Assembly (NCBI RefSeq): GCF_005771495.1 | Contig: NZ_VAUW01000042.1 | Coordinates: 1 to 32,538, forward strand | Reading direction: 5' to 3' | From: Maribacter sp. ACAM166 | GTDB lineage: Bacteria > Bacteroidota > Bacteroidia > Flavobacteriales > Flavobacteriaceae | DNA: 32,538 nt | Shown here: positions 24,835 through 32,538 of the stretch, piece by piece | Position numbering within the stretch: the stretch's first letter is position 1 | Layout: every line of letters starts with the position of its first letter | The notes under the pieces: model-generated | Databases searched by the model: none | What the model saw: only the letters and a program-made list of their open reading frames with translations | What the model was told of the DNA's origin: nothing | Program-made: the position numbers and the translations under genes

Positions 24835-26349
24835 TTAAATTATATTCAACATTTTTTCGGTGGCCTTTATAGCACTAACCGTTTGGTCAGAATCCAATCC
24901 TCTTGAGGTGAATTCTTTTCCATCCATTTCCCAAGTAATTACCGTTTCACAGAGTGCATCTGAGTTACTTCCTGGGGGTATTCTCACCGAATAATCCGTT
25001 AATTTAGGCAGGGTTCTATTCTTGGCTATATATACTTTCTTTAAAGCGTTCATAAAAGCATCATACTGACCATCACCTTGCGCATTTTCCTCGTATGTTT
25101 TACCATCTATCTCAACAGATAGGGTAGTAGAGGGCATTAAACCTTTGGCATGAGTCAAAACATATGATTTAACAAATACTTTTTGTTTATGCGTAACAGT
25201 ATCTAGAACATCAGAAATTATAAAGGGAAGGTCATCTTGAGTAACACGTTCTTTTTTATCACCTAATTCTATAATTCTGGCCGTTACTTTTTTTAATTCA
25301 TCATCATTCAGTGTCAAGCCAAGTTCTTGTAAATTTTTCTGGATATTTGCCTTTCCAGACATTTTACCTAATGCATATTTACGCTTTCTTCCAAAACGTT
25401 CGGGCATGAGGTCACTGAAGTATAAATTCTTTTTGGTATCTCCATCTGCATGTATACCAGCAGTTTGGGTGAATACATTATCACCAACAATAGGTTTGTT
25501 AGCAGGTATCGTAAACCCTGTAAATGCAGAAACGAATTTGCTTACCTTAAACAAGGAAGATTCATTTACATTTATTTTGATTTCTGGTAAAAAGTCATTG
25601 ATTACAGCTACGGCACTTGCCATAGGAGCATTACCTGCTCGCTCTCCCATACCATTTACCGTTAAATGTAAACCATGACAGCCAGCCTTTACGGCTTCCA
25701 TAATATTGGCTACTCCTAAATCATAATCGTTATGACCATGAAAATCGAAGTGTAAATCGGGATATCTCTGAACTACCTCCGAAATATATTCGAATGTTTC
25801 AGTATAGGTTAAAATACCCAAGGTGTCCGGTAACAATATTCTTTTAACGGGTTGGGTTGAAATAAAGTCTAAAAATTCAAAAACATACGTTTTGGAATTT
25901 CGCATGCCATTACTCCAATCCTCTAAATAGATGTTATTAATAATACTATTTTCCGATGCTTTTTTGAAAATTTCGCTTATTTCTGAAAAGTGTTGCTTCG
26001 GAGTTTTCTTAAGCTGATGTTCCAAATGATTCAAAGAACCTTTTGTTAATAGATTTTGTGAAATTGCTCCCGCTTTTTTCATCCAATCTAATGAAACACC
26101 ACCATCTACAAAGGTTAGAACCTCCACACGTTCTAAATATCCTTTGGTTGATGCCCATTCGGTGATTTGTTGCACCGCTTCAAGTTCACCATCAGAAACA
26201 CGAGCCGATGCAACTTCTATACGATCAACCCTAAGCTCTTCTAAAAGTAGTTTGGCCAAGGTTAACTTTTCCGATGCGGAAAAGGATACTCCAGAAGTTT
26301 GTTCACCATCCCTAAGGGTGGTATCCATAATTTCCAATTTTCTTTTCAT
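24835..26349 (-). CDS. cimA: LeuA-family DRE-TIM synthase, probably (R)-citramalate synthase
   Basis: Condenses acetyl-CoA with a 2-keto acid. The 504 residues comprise a TIM-barrel domain (metal and catalytic Arg13-Asp14 in DTTLRDGEQT, HGHNDYDLG, NGMGERAGN) and a C-terminal LeuA-type allosteric domain (about 385-504). The closest relative I can recall is Leptospira interrogans citramalate synthase, aligned from memory with an offset of three. Its pyruvate-pocket residues Leu81, Leu104 and Tyr144 correspond to Leu78 (VEVLTFVDG), Leu101 (NLLTKGS) and Tyr141 (IYLEDWSNG) here. That predicts pyruvate as substrate, giving citramalate and an isoleucine route that bypasses threonine. The main alternative is 2-isopropylmalate synthase (leuA); many such genes carry that broad label. 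It lies between leuD (29 bp) and leuB. Confidence 0.65.
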   Translation of the reverse strand: MKRKLEIMDTTLRDGEQTSGVSFSASEKLTLAKLLLEELRVDRIEVASARVSDGELEAVQQITEWASTKGYLERVEVLTFVDGGVSLDWMKKAGAISQNLLTKGSLNHLEHQLKKTPKQHFSEISEIFKKASENSIINNIYLEDWSNGMRNSKTYVFEFLDFISTQPVKRILLPDTLGILTYTETFEYISEVVQRYPDLHFDFHGHNDYDLGVANIMEAVKAGCHGLHLTVNGMGERAGNAPMASAVAVINDFLPEIKINVNESSLFKVSKFVSAFTGFTIPANKPIVGDNVFTQTAGIHADGDTKKNLYFSDLMPERFGRKRKYALGKMSGKANIQKNLQELGLTLNDDELKKVTARIIELGDKKERVTQDDLPFIISDVLDTVTHKQKVFVKSYVLTHAKGLMPSTTLSVEIDGKTYEENAQGDGQYDAFMNALKKVYIAKNRTLPKLTDYSVRIPPGSNSDALCETVITWEMDGKEFTSRGLDSDQTVSAIKATEKMLNII

Positions 26350-26378
26350 TAGAGTTCTTCCTTTAAATGAAAATTGGA

Positions 26379-26975
26379 TTACAAAGGTGTGTTTTCAGCG
26401 AAAGTCTCTATATCCTTCTTAATATTCAATAAGTAATCAATATCGTCAAAGCCGTTTAACATATTGTTCTTCTTGTACCCATTGATATCAAAAGATTCGC
26501 TTTCACCTGTTGTTAATAATGTAATCTTTTGTTCTGGTAGATTTATTTCTAATTCTGTAGTTTCATCCGCCGCTGTCGCATCAAATATTTTCTGAAGAAA
26601 TTCAGCACTTACCTGAACCGGTAATACACCAACATTTAAACAGTTACCTCTAAATATATCAGCAAAGAAACTAGAAACTACACATCTAAATCCGTAGTCA
26701 TAAACAGCCCATGCAGCGTGCTCCCTAGATGATCCAGAACCAAAGTTTTTACCTCCTAACAATATTTTACCACTAAATCTATCTTGATTAAGAACAAAGT
26801 CCTCTTTAGGGGTATTGTCTTGATTATAGCGCCAGTCTCTAAAAAGGCTATCGCCAAAACCTACACGTTCGGTAGCCTTTAAAAATCGCGCTGGGATTAT
26901 TTGATCTGTATCTACATTTTCTAATGGTAAAGGAACCGCTGTAGATGTTAGTATATTGAATTTATCGTATGCCAT
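26379..26975 (-). CDS. leuD: 3-isopropylmalate dehydratase, small subunit
   Basis: Forms the swivel subunit of isopropylmalate isomerase with LeuC, converting 2- to 3-isopropylmalate (and citramalate to 3-methylmalate where that pathway exists). The 198 residues are the usual size. The signature loop GGKNFGSGSSREHAAWAVYDYGF contacts substrate; VDTDQIIPARFLK at the N-terminus and FRGNCLNVGVLPVQV in the middle are also typical. It lies 78 bp after leuC. The intervening gap contains a weak GTTGTT/AACAAC-rich imperfect hairpin but no terminator. Confidence 0.96.
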   Translation of the reverse strand: MAYDKFNILTSTAVPLPLENVDTDQIIPARFLKATERVGFGDSLFRDWRYNQDNTPKEDFVLNQDRFSGKILLGGKNFGSGSSREHAAWAVYDYGFRCVVSSFFADIFRGNCLNVGVLPVQVSAEFLQKIFDATAADETTELEINLPEQKITLLTTGESESFDINGYKKNNMLNGFDDIDYLLNIKKDIETFAENTPL

Positions 26976-27053
26976 TTTTTGTTTTGTTGTTTGTGGATAG
27001 TTGTTCGTTGTTGGTTCTCAAGTTTGTTGCCGTGTAAAATTCACAGTCAACAA

Positions 27054-28472
27054 TCAACCAGCAACCATTTCTTCCATTAATTCCCTAGGATCCGTTACTT
27101 TTCCGGTAACCGCTGCTGCTGCTGCAACTAAGGGGCTAGCAAGTAAAGTTCTTGAACCTGGACCTTGTCTTCCCTCAAAATTTCTGTTAGAGGTGCTTAC
27201 TGCTAATTTACCAGAAGGTACCTTATCATCGTTCATTGCTAAACATGCAGAGCAACCTGGTTCACGAAGTTCAAACCCGGCTTCAATCAAAATATCAAGT
27301 ATACCTTCTTCTTTTATAGCAGCTTCTACCTTATGCGAGCCAGGTACTAACCATGCGGTTACATTAGTTGCTTTTTTCCTTCCTTTTACGATGGATGCAA
27401 ATGCCCTAAAATCCTCTATACGTCCGTTCGTACAACTTCCTAGAAATACAAAGTCAATTGGTTTACCCATCATACTATCACCTTCATTGAAAGCCATATA
27501 CTTTAAGGATTTCTGATAGGTAGTTGCGCCACCTTGTACGGCACTTGCCATTGGGATATCGTTTGAAATACCCATCCCCATACCTGGGTTGGTACCATAT
27601 GTAATCATTGGTTCTATTAAAGAACCATCAAAAGTCATTTCCTTATCAAAAATGGCATCTTCATCTGTGTAAAGTGTTTCCCAATATGCCATTGCTTTAT
27701 CCCAACCTGCACCTTTTGGAGTGAACTCACGACCTTTTACATATTCGAATGTTTTTTCATCTGGAGCAATCATACCTCCACGGGCACCCATTTCAATACT
27801 CAGATTACAAACGGTCATACGACCTTCCATACTCATATCTGTAAATATTTCACCAGCATATTCTACAAAATATCCTGTAGCGCCAGAAGTGGTCAATTGA
27901 GAAATGATGAACAAGGCTACATCTTTCGGAGTAACCCCTCTACTCATTTTTCCATTTATATTGATACGCATTCTTTTAGGCTTTGGTTGCATAATACATT
28001 GCGTCGCCAATACCATTTCTACTTCAGAGGTACCAATACCAAAAGCGATAGCACCAAAAGCACCATGGGTAGATGTATGTGAATCTCCACAAACTATAGT
28101 AGCACCTGGTTGGGTGATACCGTATTCAGGGCCTACAACATGTACTATTCCGTTTTTTTCATGTCCCAATCCCCAATAAGAAATACCATGCTTATTGACA
28201 TTTTCTTCGAGCATTCTCAACTGATTTGCGGATAGCGGATCAGCTACCGGCAAATGTTGATTTATGGTTGGTGTATTATGGTCAGCCGTTGCAAATGTTT
28301 TTTCAGGATGAATAACAGGAATATTTCTGTTTTTCAATCCTAAGAAAGCTACCGGACTGGTTACTTCATGAACCATATGCCTGTCAATAAACAAAACATC
28401 TGGACCATCTTGTATTTTATGTACTACGTGGGAATCCCACACTTTATCAAATAATGTTTTAGTTGCGCTCAT
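27054..28472 (-). CDS. leuC: 3-isopropylmalate dehydratase, large subunit
   Basis: Aconitase-family large subunit holding a [4Fe-4S] cluster that dehydrates and rehydrates isopropylmalate. The 472 residues are near the usual 465-475. The cluster cysteines are Cys347 ([13 protein letters not shown]) and Cys407/Cys410 ([14 protein letters not shown]). Other signatures are [39 protein letters not shown], and the C-terminal [19 protein letters not shown]. It is the promoter-proximal gene of the leu operon. The start at 28472 gives the standard N-terminus ([16 protein letters not shown]), with a candidate -7 box about 22 nt upstream. Confidence 0.97.
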   Translation of the reverse strand: MSATKTLFDKVWDSHVVHKIQDGPDVLFIDRHMVHEVTSPVAFLGLKNRNIPVIHPEKTFATADHNTPTINQHLPVADPLSANQLRMLEENVNKHGISYWGLGHEKNGIVHVVGPEYGITQPGATIVCGDSHTSTHGAFGAIAFGIGTSEVEMVLATQCIMQPKPKRMRININGKMSRGVTPKDVALFIISQLTTSGATGYFVEYAGEIFTDMSMEGRMTVCNLSIEMGARGGMIAPDEKTFEYVKGREFTPKGAGWDKAMAYWETLYTDEDAIFDKEMTFDGSLIEPMITYGTNPGMGMGISNDIPMASAVQGGATTYQKSLKYMAFNEGDSMMGKPIDFVFLGSCTNGRIEDFRAFASIVKGRKKATNVTAWLVPGSHKVEAAIKEEGILDILIEAGFELREPGCSACLAMNDDKVPSGKLAVSTSNRNFEGRQGPGSRTLLASPLVAAAAAVTGKVTDPRELMEEMVAG

Positions 28473-28493
28473 ATTCTTTCTAGTCTAAGTAAA

Positions 28494-28501
28494 CAAATCT
28501 A
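28494..28501 (-). promoter_or_regulatory. Candidate -7 box of the leu operon
   Basis: On the minus strand the sequence is TAGATTTG, an exact TAnnTTTG match, which would start transcription about 15 nt before the leuC ATG. No TTG is found 17-23 nt upstream. A short palindrome, GATGTTCAACATC (28546-28558), lies further upstream in the recG-leuC gap and could be an operator. No leader peptide or attenuator is visible here, unlike before ilvD. Confidence 0.4.
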
Positions 28502-28577
28502 TTAAAAACAAGGGTTTCTCGGAAATGAACAGCCATCTAAATTACGATGTTCAACATCAAATGTGTTAAAAATAAAA

Positions 28578-30683
28578 CTAACTAATATACGTCCAGATAT
28601 TTTTGTGTTTGACCAATTGTGCATACATATGTCTGATAATCAAATGCTCTGGTTTTTCTAATGAAGGGTCTTCTTTGAGGATTTGTAAGGCGTAATACCG
28701 AGCTGTTTTAAGAATGTCATTATCCTTAACGATGTCTGCAATTTTTAGATTTAACAACCCGCTCTGTTGCGTGCCCATTAAATCACCTGGTCCACGTAGT
28801 TTTAAGTCCACCTCGGCAATTTCAAATCCATCATTGGTGGCTACCATGGTTTCTAATCGTGTTTTAGCTTCGGCAGATAATTTGTGACTTGTCATAAGTA
28901 TACAGAAACTTTGGTCTGCTCCTCGGCCTACACGACCACGTAATTGATGTAATTGTGATAACCCAAAACGTTCTGCACTTTCTATAATCATGACAGATGC
29001 ATTTGGTACGTTGACACCAACTTCAATAACCGTGGTTGCCACCATGATCTGTGTTTCACCTTTAACGAAACGTTTCATTTCAAATTCCTTATCGGCAGGT
29101 TTCATTTGTCCGTGAACGATAGAAATTTGGAATTCAGGTTGAGGGAAATCACGAACAATGCTTTCATACCCATCCATTAAATCTTTATAATCCATGACTT
29201 CTGACTCCTGTATCAATGGGTATACGACATAAATTTGTCTCCCCTTTTCTATTTCATCGCGAATAAACCGAAAGACCTTAAGTCTATTGGCATCATATCG
29301 ATGTACTGTTTTAATAGGTTTACGCCCAGGTGGTAATTCATCGATTACAGATATATCTAAATCCCCATATAAACTCATGGCTAATGTTCTTGGAATAGGG
29401 GTAGCTGTCATGACTAAAATATGCGGTGGAAATTCATTTTTATGCCAAAGCTTAGAACGTTGTGCGACACCGAATCGATGTTGCTCATCAATAATAGCTA
29501 ACCCGAGATTTTTATACTTTACCTTATCTTCTAAAAGTGCATGGGTTCCAATTAAAATGTGTAGCTCACCATTTTCTAATTGCTCGTGAATAGGCTTACG
29601 TGCTGATTTCTTCACTGATCCCGTCAATAATGCACACGTTATTTGGGTGCCTTCTAGTAATTCTGAAATGCCATGAAAATGTTGATTTGCCAAAATTTCG
29701 GTGGGTGCCATTAAACATGCCTGAAAACCATTGTCAATTGCCAGTAGCATGGTCATAACTGCTACAATAGTTTTACCCGAGCCTACATCGCCCTGTAATA
29801 AACGGTTCATTTGGGCATTACTCCCTAAATCAGACCTTATTTCTTTTATTACTCTTTTTTGAGCACCTGTTAGTTCAAAAGGTAATTTATTAGCGTAGAA
29901 ATCATTAAAAAATTCCCCCACTTCATTAAATGGAAATCCTTTTATTTTTTGTTTTCTTGACAGATTTTTGCCAATTAGTTGTAGCTGGATGTAAAATAAT
30001 TCTTCAAACTTTAGTCTAAATTGTGCTTTCGCTAATAACTCTTGACTTTTAGGAAAATGAATATTGAATAGCGCTTCATTTTTGGCAATGAGCTTTAATT
30101 CATAACGTAACTTGTCAGATAAACTTTCGGCAAATTTACCATTGACTTCTATAAAAAGCTGTTGCATCAACTTATTGATGACCTTATTGCTAATACCTTT
30201 ATTACTCAACTTTTCGGTAGAAGGGTATACCGGTTGCATATATACTTTGGCCCCTTGTTCATGTTCGGTCAGTAATTCCATTTCTGGGTGTGGCATTGAA
30301 AAAGTACCATTGAACCAATTACATTTTCCAAAAATCACATAAGGAATGTTCAGCTTTAGGTTTTCCCGTATCCATTTTTGCCCCCTGAACCAAACCAACT
30401 CCATTTCTCCGGTATCGTCAATAAAACGGGCAACTAACCGAGTTCCTTTTTTTTGTTCGACCGATTTAATATGAACTAATTTTCCAATTATTTGTACATC
30501 GGCACTACTACGTTGTAATTGTGCGATTTTATAGTATTGGGTCTTATCAATATATCGATTGGGAAATAGATTGAGTAAATCTTGGTAGGTTTCCACTCCC
30601 AATTCTGATTTCAAGGTTTCAGCCCTGTTGGGTCCGACTCCTTTAAGATAGACTATAGGTGTTTGTAGAAAACCGCTGTTCAT
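28578..30683 (-). CDS. recG: ATP-dependent DNA helicase RecG
   Basis: Branch-migration helicase that remodels stalled replication forks and Holliday junctions. The 701 residues match the family (about 680-710). An N-terminal wedge/OB region covers about 10-160 (YLKGVGPNRAETL, RYIDKTQY, with the OB core near ADVQIIGKLVHI to VIFGK). The motor follows with LTGAQKRVIKEI, Walker A GDVGSGKT (298-305), the DEQH box (399-402, IIDEQHRFG), the TATPIPRTLA motif III, and motifs in VGVNVPNASVMIIE and QLHQLRGRVGRG. The C-terminal TRG-type helical hairpin region is present (EVDLKLRGPGDLMGTQQSG). It is upstream of leuC on the same strand with a 105-bp gap; the shared direction is probably incidental. Confidence 0.97.
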   Translation of the reverse strand: MNSGFLQTPIVYLKGVGPNRAETLKSELGVETYQDLLNLFPNRYIDKTQYYKIAQLQRSSADVQIIGKLVHIKSVEQKKGTRLVARFIDDTGEMELVWFRGQKWIRENLKLNIPYVIFGKCNWFNGTFSMPHPEMELLTEHEQGAKVYMQPVYPSTEKLSNKGISNKVINKLMQQLFIEVNGKFAESLSDKLRYELKLIAKNEALFNIHFPKSQELLAKAQFRLKFEELFYIQLQLIGKNLSRKQKIKGFPFNEVGEFFNDFYANKLPFELTGAQKRVIKEIRSDLGSNAQMNRLLQGDVGSGKTIVAVMTMLLAIDNGFQACLMAPTEILANQHFHGISELLEGTQITCALLTGSVKKSARKPIHEQLENGELHILIGTHALLEDKVKYKNLGLAIIDEQHRFGVAQRSKLWHKNEFPPHILVMTATPIPRTLAMSLYGDLDISVIDELPPGRKPIKTVHRYDANRLKVFRFIRDEIEKGRQIYVVYPLIQESEVMDYKDLMDGYESIVRDFPQPEFQISIVHGQMKPADKEFEMKRFVKGETQIMVATTVIEVGVNVPNASVMIIESAERFGLSQLHQLRGRVGRGADQSFCILMTSHKLSAEAKTRLETMVATNDGFEIAEVDLKLRGPGDLMGTQQSGLLNLKIADIVKDNDILKTARYYALQILKEDPSLEKPEHLIIRHMYAQLVKHKNIWTYIS

Positions 30684-30843
30684 ATTACGAATTTAGAGCT
30701 AAAGATATTTAACCACAAGAGAAGTAATACCTTTTCATACGTTTATAATAGCTTGGCTTTAGGGATAATTATAGTTCAACATTTATTAACTTAAATGTGA
30801 ATGAAAATAGTTGGTATGTTTTCTCTGGATCTTGGATTAGTTA

Positions 30844-30876
30844 TTGACAAGTTGAAGCGAATACCTAATATATTTG
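30844..30876 (+). promoter_or_regulatory. Promoter abutting the M1 peptidase start codon
   Basis: TTG (30844-30846) and TATATTTG (30869-30876, exact TAnnTTTG) are 22 nt apart. The ATG of the peptidase follows only 4 nt later at 30881, so transcripts would be leaderless or nearly so. The rest of the recG/M1 divergent gap shows nothing distinct. Confidence 0.5.
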
Positions 30877-30880
30877 TAGA

Positions 30881-32434
30881 ATGAGATTTTTTGGTGTGCT
30901 ATTCTTTTTGGTTTTCAGCTACTGGGCAAATGCCCAAGAGTTGTCTGTAGATTTTACCCATATAGCAATCACTGTTCAGCCTATACCAGCTGAGGCTAAA
31001 ATAGAGGGTAGTGGTATGTACACATTTGATTTGAGAGCAAAAGTGGATTCCATCCATATTGATGCACAAAAAATAACAATCACAGCGTTCAAGATTGATG
31101 ATAATGAGTATGCCTATGTTAATACCGGAAAGAAAATAAGCTTTAAGGCACCGATTATACTTGGGGAGCATAAGCTTTACCTTACATATTATACTACTCC
31201 TACTAAGGCACTTTATTTTATTGGGTATGATGATGAAATGGTAGGTAATGAGCAAATTTGGACGCAAGGTCAAGGTAAATATACAAGCAATTGGGTACCG
31301 TCATTTGATGATATGACAGAAAAGGTTGAATTTGACCTTAGTATATTATATGATGAAAACTTCACCGTAATTGCCAATGGAAAACTCGTTGATTCAGTAA
31401 CTAAGAATGGGATAACACAATGGAATTTTAATATGGATGACCCCATGAGTAGTTATCTTTTAGCTTTTGCCATTGGAAAATATGATAAACAGCAATTGTT
31501 TAGTAAGACAGGAATACGTATTGAAAATTATTATTACCCAGCGGATAGTTTAAAGGTGGAACCTACCTTTCGGTATACAAAAGAAATTTTTGATTTTTTA
31601 GAAACGGAGATAGGTGTGGCCTACCCATGGCAAAATTATAAGCAAGTACCAGTTCATGATTTTTTGTATGCAGGTATGGAAAATACTAGTGCTACATTTT
31701 TTTCTGATGCTTATGTGATTGATTCAACTTCCTTTATCGATAGAAATTATGTAAATATCAACGCACATGAATTGGCACATCAGTGGTTTGGTAATTTGAT
31801 TACGGAGGAAACAGGAGACCACCATTGGTTACAAGAAGGTTTTGCTACCTACTATGCTTATTTGGCTGAAAAGGAAGTGTTTGGGGACGACTATTTTTAT
31901 TGGAAGTTATTCGATTCAGCTAAGGTTTTGAATGACGCTTCAAAAAAAGGAAAGGGAGAGAGTTTACGTGATCCGAAAGCCAGTAGTCTAACCTTTTACG
32001 AAAAAGGAGCTTGGGCATTGGTGATGCTTCAGGAGCAAATAGGAGAAACAAATTTCAAAACCGGAATTAAAAATTACCTGAATACATACCAATTTAAAAA
32101 TGTAACCCTATCAGATTTTATAACTGAGATGGAGGAGGTGAGCGGTAAAGACCTAAATCATTTTGAAGAACTTTGGCTAAGAAGTACTTCATTTCCGAAA
32201 AAGGAAATAAAAGATTTTTTAATAAAGCATAACCATTCGATTAGAATGTATTATGTGTTAATACATGATGAACGGAATAGTTTATTTACAAAACAATTTT
32301 TAGAAGATTCAGAATTATCAACAGCTCTAAAATTAGAGCTTCTAAAACAAGAAAGGAATATTTCTGATATGGAGTTCTTACCATTAATTTCAGTTGATAA
32401 TTTAAATATTAACCTGAGTTCGATTAAAACATAA
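30881..32434 (+). CDS. M1-family metallo-aminopeptidase, secreted, probably 3'-truncated
   Basis: Zinc aminopeptidase of the gluzincin M1 family, exported by a signal peptide (FFGVLFFLVFSYW, cleavage after ANA18). The exopeptidase motif is YAGMENTSA (263-271). The zinc site is HELAH (296-300) with Glu319 in WLQEGFATY as third ligand and general base Glu297. Tyr374 in LTFYEKGAW fits the catalytic tyrosine. The 517 residues end early: flavobacterial homologues I know run near 680-700, with a C-terminal helical repeat region that only begins here (STALKLELLKQERN). The last codons (NLNINLSSIKT and stop) overlap the convergent transposase fragment at 32424-32537. The peptidase was therefore most likely cut by the insertion. 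The catalytic domain is whole, so activity is possible. Confidence 0.8.
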   Translation: MRFFGVLFFLVFSYWANAQELSVDFTHIAITVQPIPAEAKIEGSGMYTFDLRAKVDSIHIDAQKITITAFKIDDNEYAYVNTGKKISFKAPIILGEHKLYLTYYTTPTKALYFIGYDDEMVGNEQIWTQGQGKYTSNWVPSFDDMTEKVEFDLSILYDENFTVIANGKLVDSVTKNGITQWNFNMDDPMSSYLLAFAIGKYDKQQLFSKTGIRIENYYYPADSLKVEPTFRYTKEIFDFLETEIGVAYPWQNYKQVPVHDFLYAGMENTSATFFSDAYVIDSTSFIDRNYVNINAHELAHQWFGNLITEETGDHHWLQEGFATYYAYLAEKEVFGDDYFYWKLFDSAKVLNDASKKGKGESLRDPKASSLTFYEKGAWALVMLQEQIGETNFKTGIKNYLNTYQFKNVTLSDFITEMEEVSGKDLNHFEELWLRSTSFPKKEIKDFLIKHNHSIRMYYVLIHDERNSLFTKQFLEDSELSTALKLELLKQERNISDMEFLPLISVDNLNINLSSIKT

Positions 32435-32538
32435 CTAGTTGATTTGTTTTAACGGTTTGATATTTGATGCTAGGTTTCTTGGGCAAGAAGCTATATGCAA
32501 TAAGGCCTGAGATAATATTCACCAAGAAATTACCAAAG
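32424..32538 (-). mobile_element. Transposase C-terminal fragment at right edge (possibly IS982 family)
   Basis: Reading leftwards from the window edge, an open frame gives 37 residues including NFLVNIISGLIAYSFLPKKP, SIKYQ, and a final NQLVMF before the stop at 32424-32426. The NFxVNxxSGLIAYxFxPKKPSI tail is one I associate with Bacteroidetes DDE transposases, probably IS982. Too little is visible to be certain, and a membrane protein cannot be fully excluded. The stop codon overlaps the last codons of the M1 peptidase, as expected if that gene runs into the end of an inserted element. The insertion point probably lies near 32400-32425. Confidence 0.5.

Noticed and set aside
26976..27053. GTTGTT/AACAAC-rich imperfect hairpin in the leuC-leuD gap
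   Set aside because: Only about six outer pairs form and no T-run follows; too weak for a terminator or named element.
27001..27516. A 171-codon open frame on the + strand
   Set aside because: It lies almost wholly antisense to leuC, whose Fe-S cysteine motifs are unmistakable; the translation has no recognisable domain.
28473..28577. A leucine leader peptide and attenuator before leuC
   Set aside because: No Leu-rich short frame and no terminator hairpin were found; only a -7 box and a small palindrome.
30899..31273. A 124-codon - strand open frame
   Set aside because: It is antisense to the M1 peptidase, which has a signal peptide and catalytic motifs in the real frame.
1..32538. The two edge transposases as ends of one composite transposon
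   Set aside because: The two fragments are of different types and the interior is core biosynthesis; no shared inverted repeats were seen.

Overview
The window looks like a low-GC Bacteroidetes chromosome, most likely a marine Flavobacteriaceae. The evidence is the style of the proteins, the near-absence of Shine-Dalgarno sequences, and several exact matches to the Bacteroidetes -7 promoter box TAnnTTTG. No tRNA, rRNA or CRISPR array was seen. It is a mostly ordinary amino-acid biosynthesis segment with a transposase fragment at each edge and signs of decay beside them.

Layout. (1) 1-620: the C-terminus of an IS4-type transposase cut by the window edge, then a decayed N-terminal fragment of an M20 peptidase gene (-). 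(2) 734-4434 (-): a PD-(D/E)XK-like small protein, a six-helix membrane protein, a Tat-signal PLP aminotransferase and the lytic transglycosylase MltF. (3) 4655-8170 (+): a tight operon of an Nramp-family transporter followed by 5-oxoprolinase subunits pxpA, pxpB and pxpC. (4) 8360-18133 (+): the branched-chain amino-acid operon. It has a leader peptide and attenuator, then ilvD, ilvB, a SAM methyltransferase, ilvN, ilvC, ilvA and a gapN-type dehydrogenase, and ends in a strong terminator. (5) 18216-23606: an MFS exporter (+), a hybrid histidine kinase plus a shortened FIST sensor (-), a dead fragment of a second MFS copy, and a class-C-type serine hydrolase (+). (6) 23673-28501 (-): the leu operon leuC-leuD-(citramalate/isopropylmalate synthase)-leuB. 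(7) 28578-30683 (-): recG. (8) 30844-32538: an M1 aminopeptidase that appears truncated against a transposase end at the right edge.

How the genes work together. IlvA, and possibly a citramalate synthase acting through LeuC/D/B, supply 2-oxobutyrate. IlvBN, IlvC and IlvD make the branched-chain keto acids, and LeuCDB extends them towards leucine. IlvC keeps the NADPH-type residues, and GapN at the end of the same operon is an NADPH-producing enzyme family, which suggests cofactor coupling. No ilvE and no conventional leuA is present in the window.

Most notable observations: a complete ribosome-mediated attenuator (18-residue leader peptide with 10 branched-chain residues, pause hairpin, competing pairing, terminator) before ilvD; a LeuA-family enzyme whose pocket residues point to citramalate synthase; an Nramp protein beside 5-oxoprolinase that has lost its metal-binding residues; an 89-nt nearly full-length palindrome between ilvC and ilvA; a FIST sensor lacking its middle, next to a kinase with a degenerate ATP-lid motif; and gene wreckage (M20 peptidase, MFS copy, M1 tail) around the mobile or duplicated pieces. 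I saw no clearly new multi-gene system.
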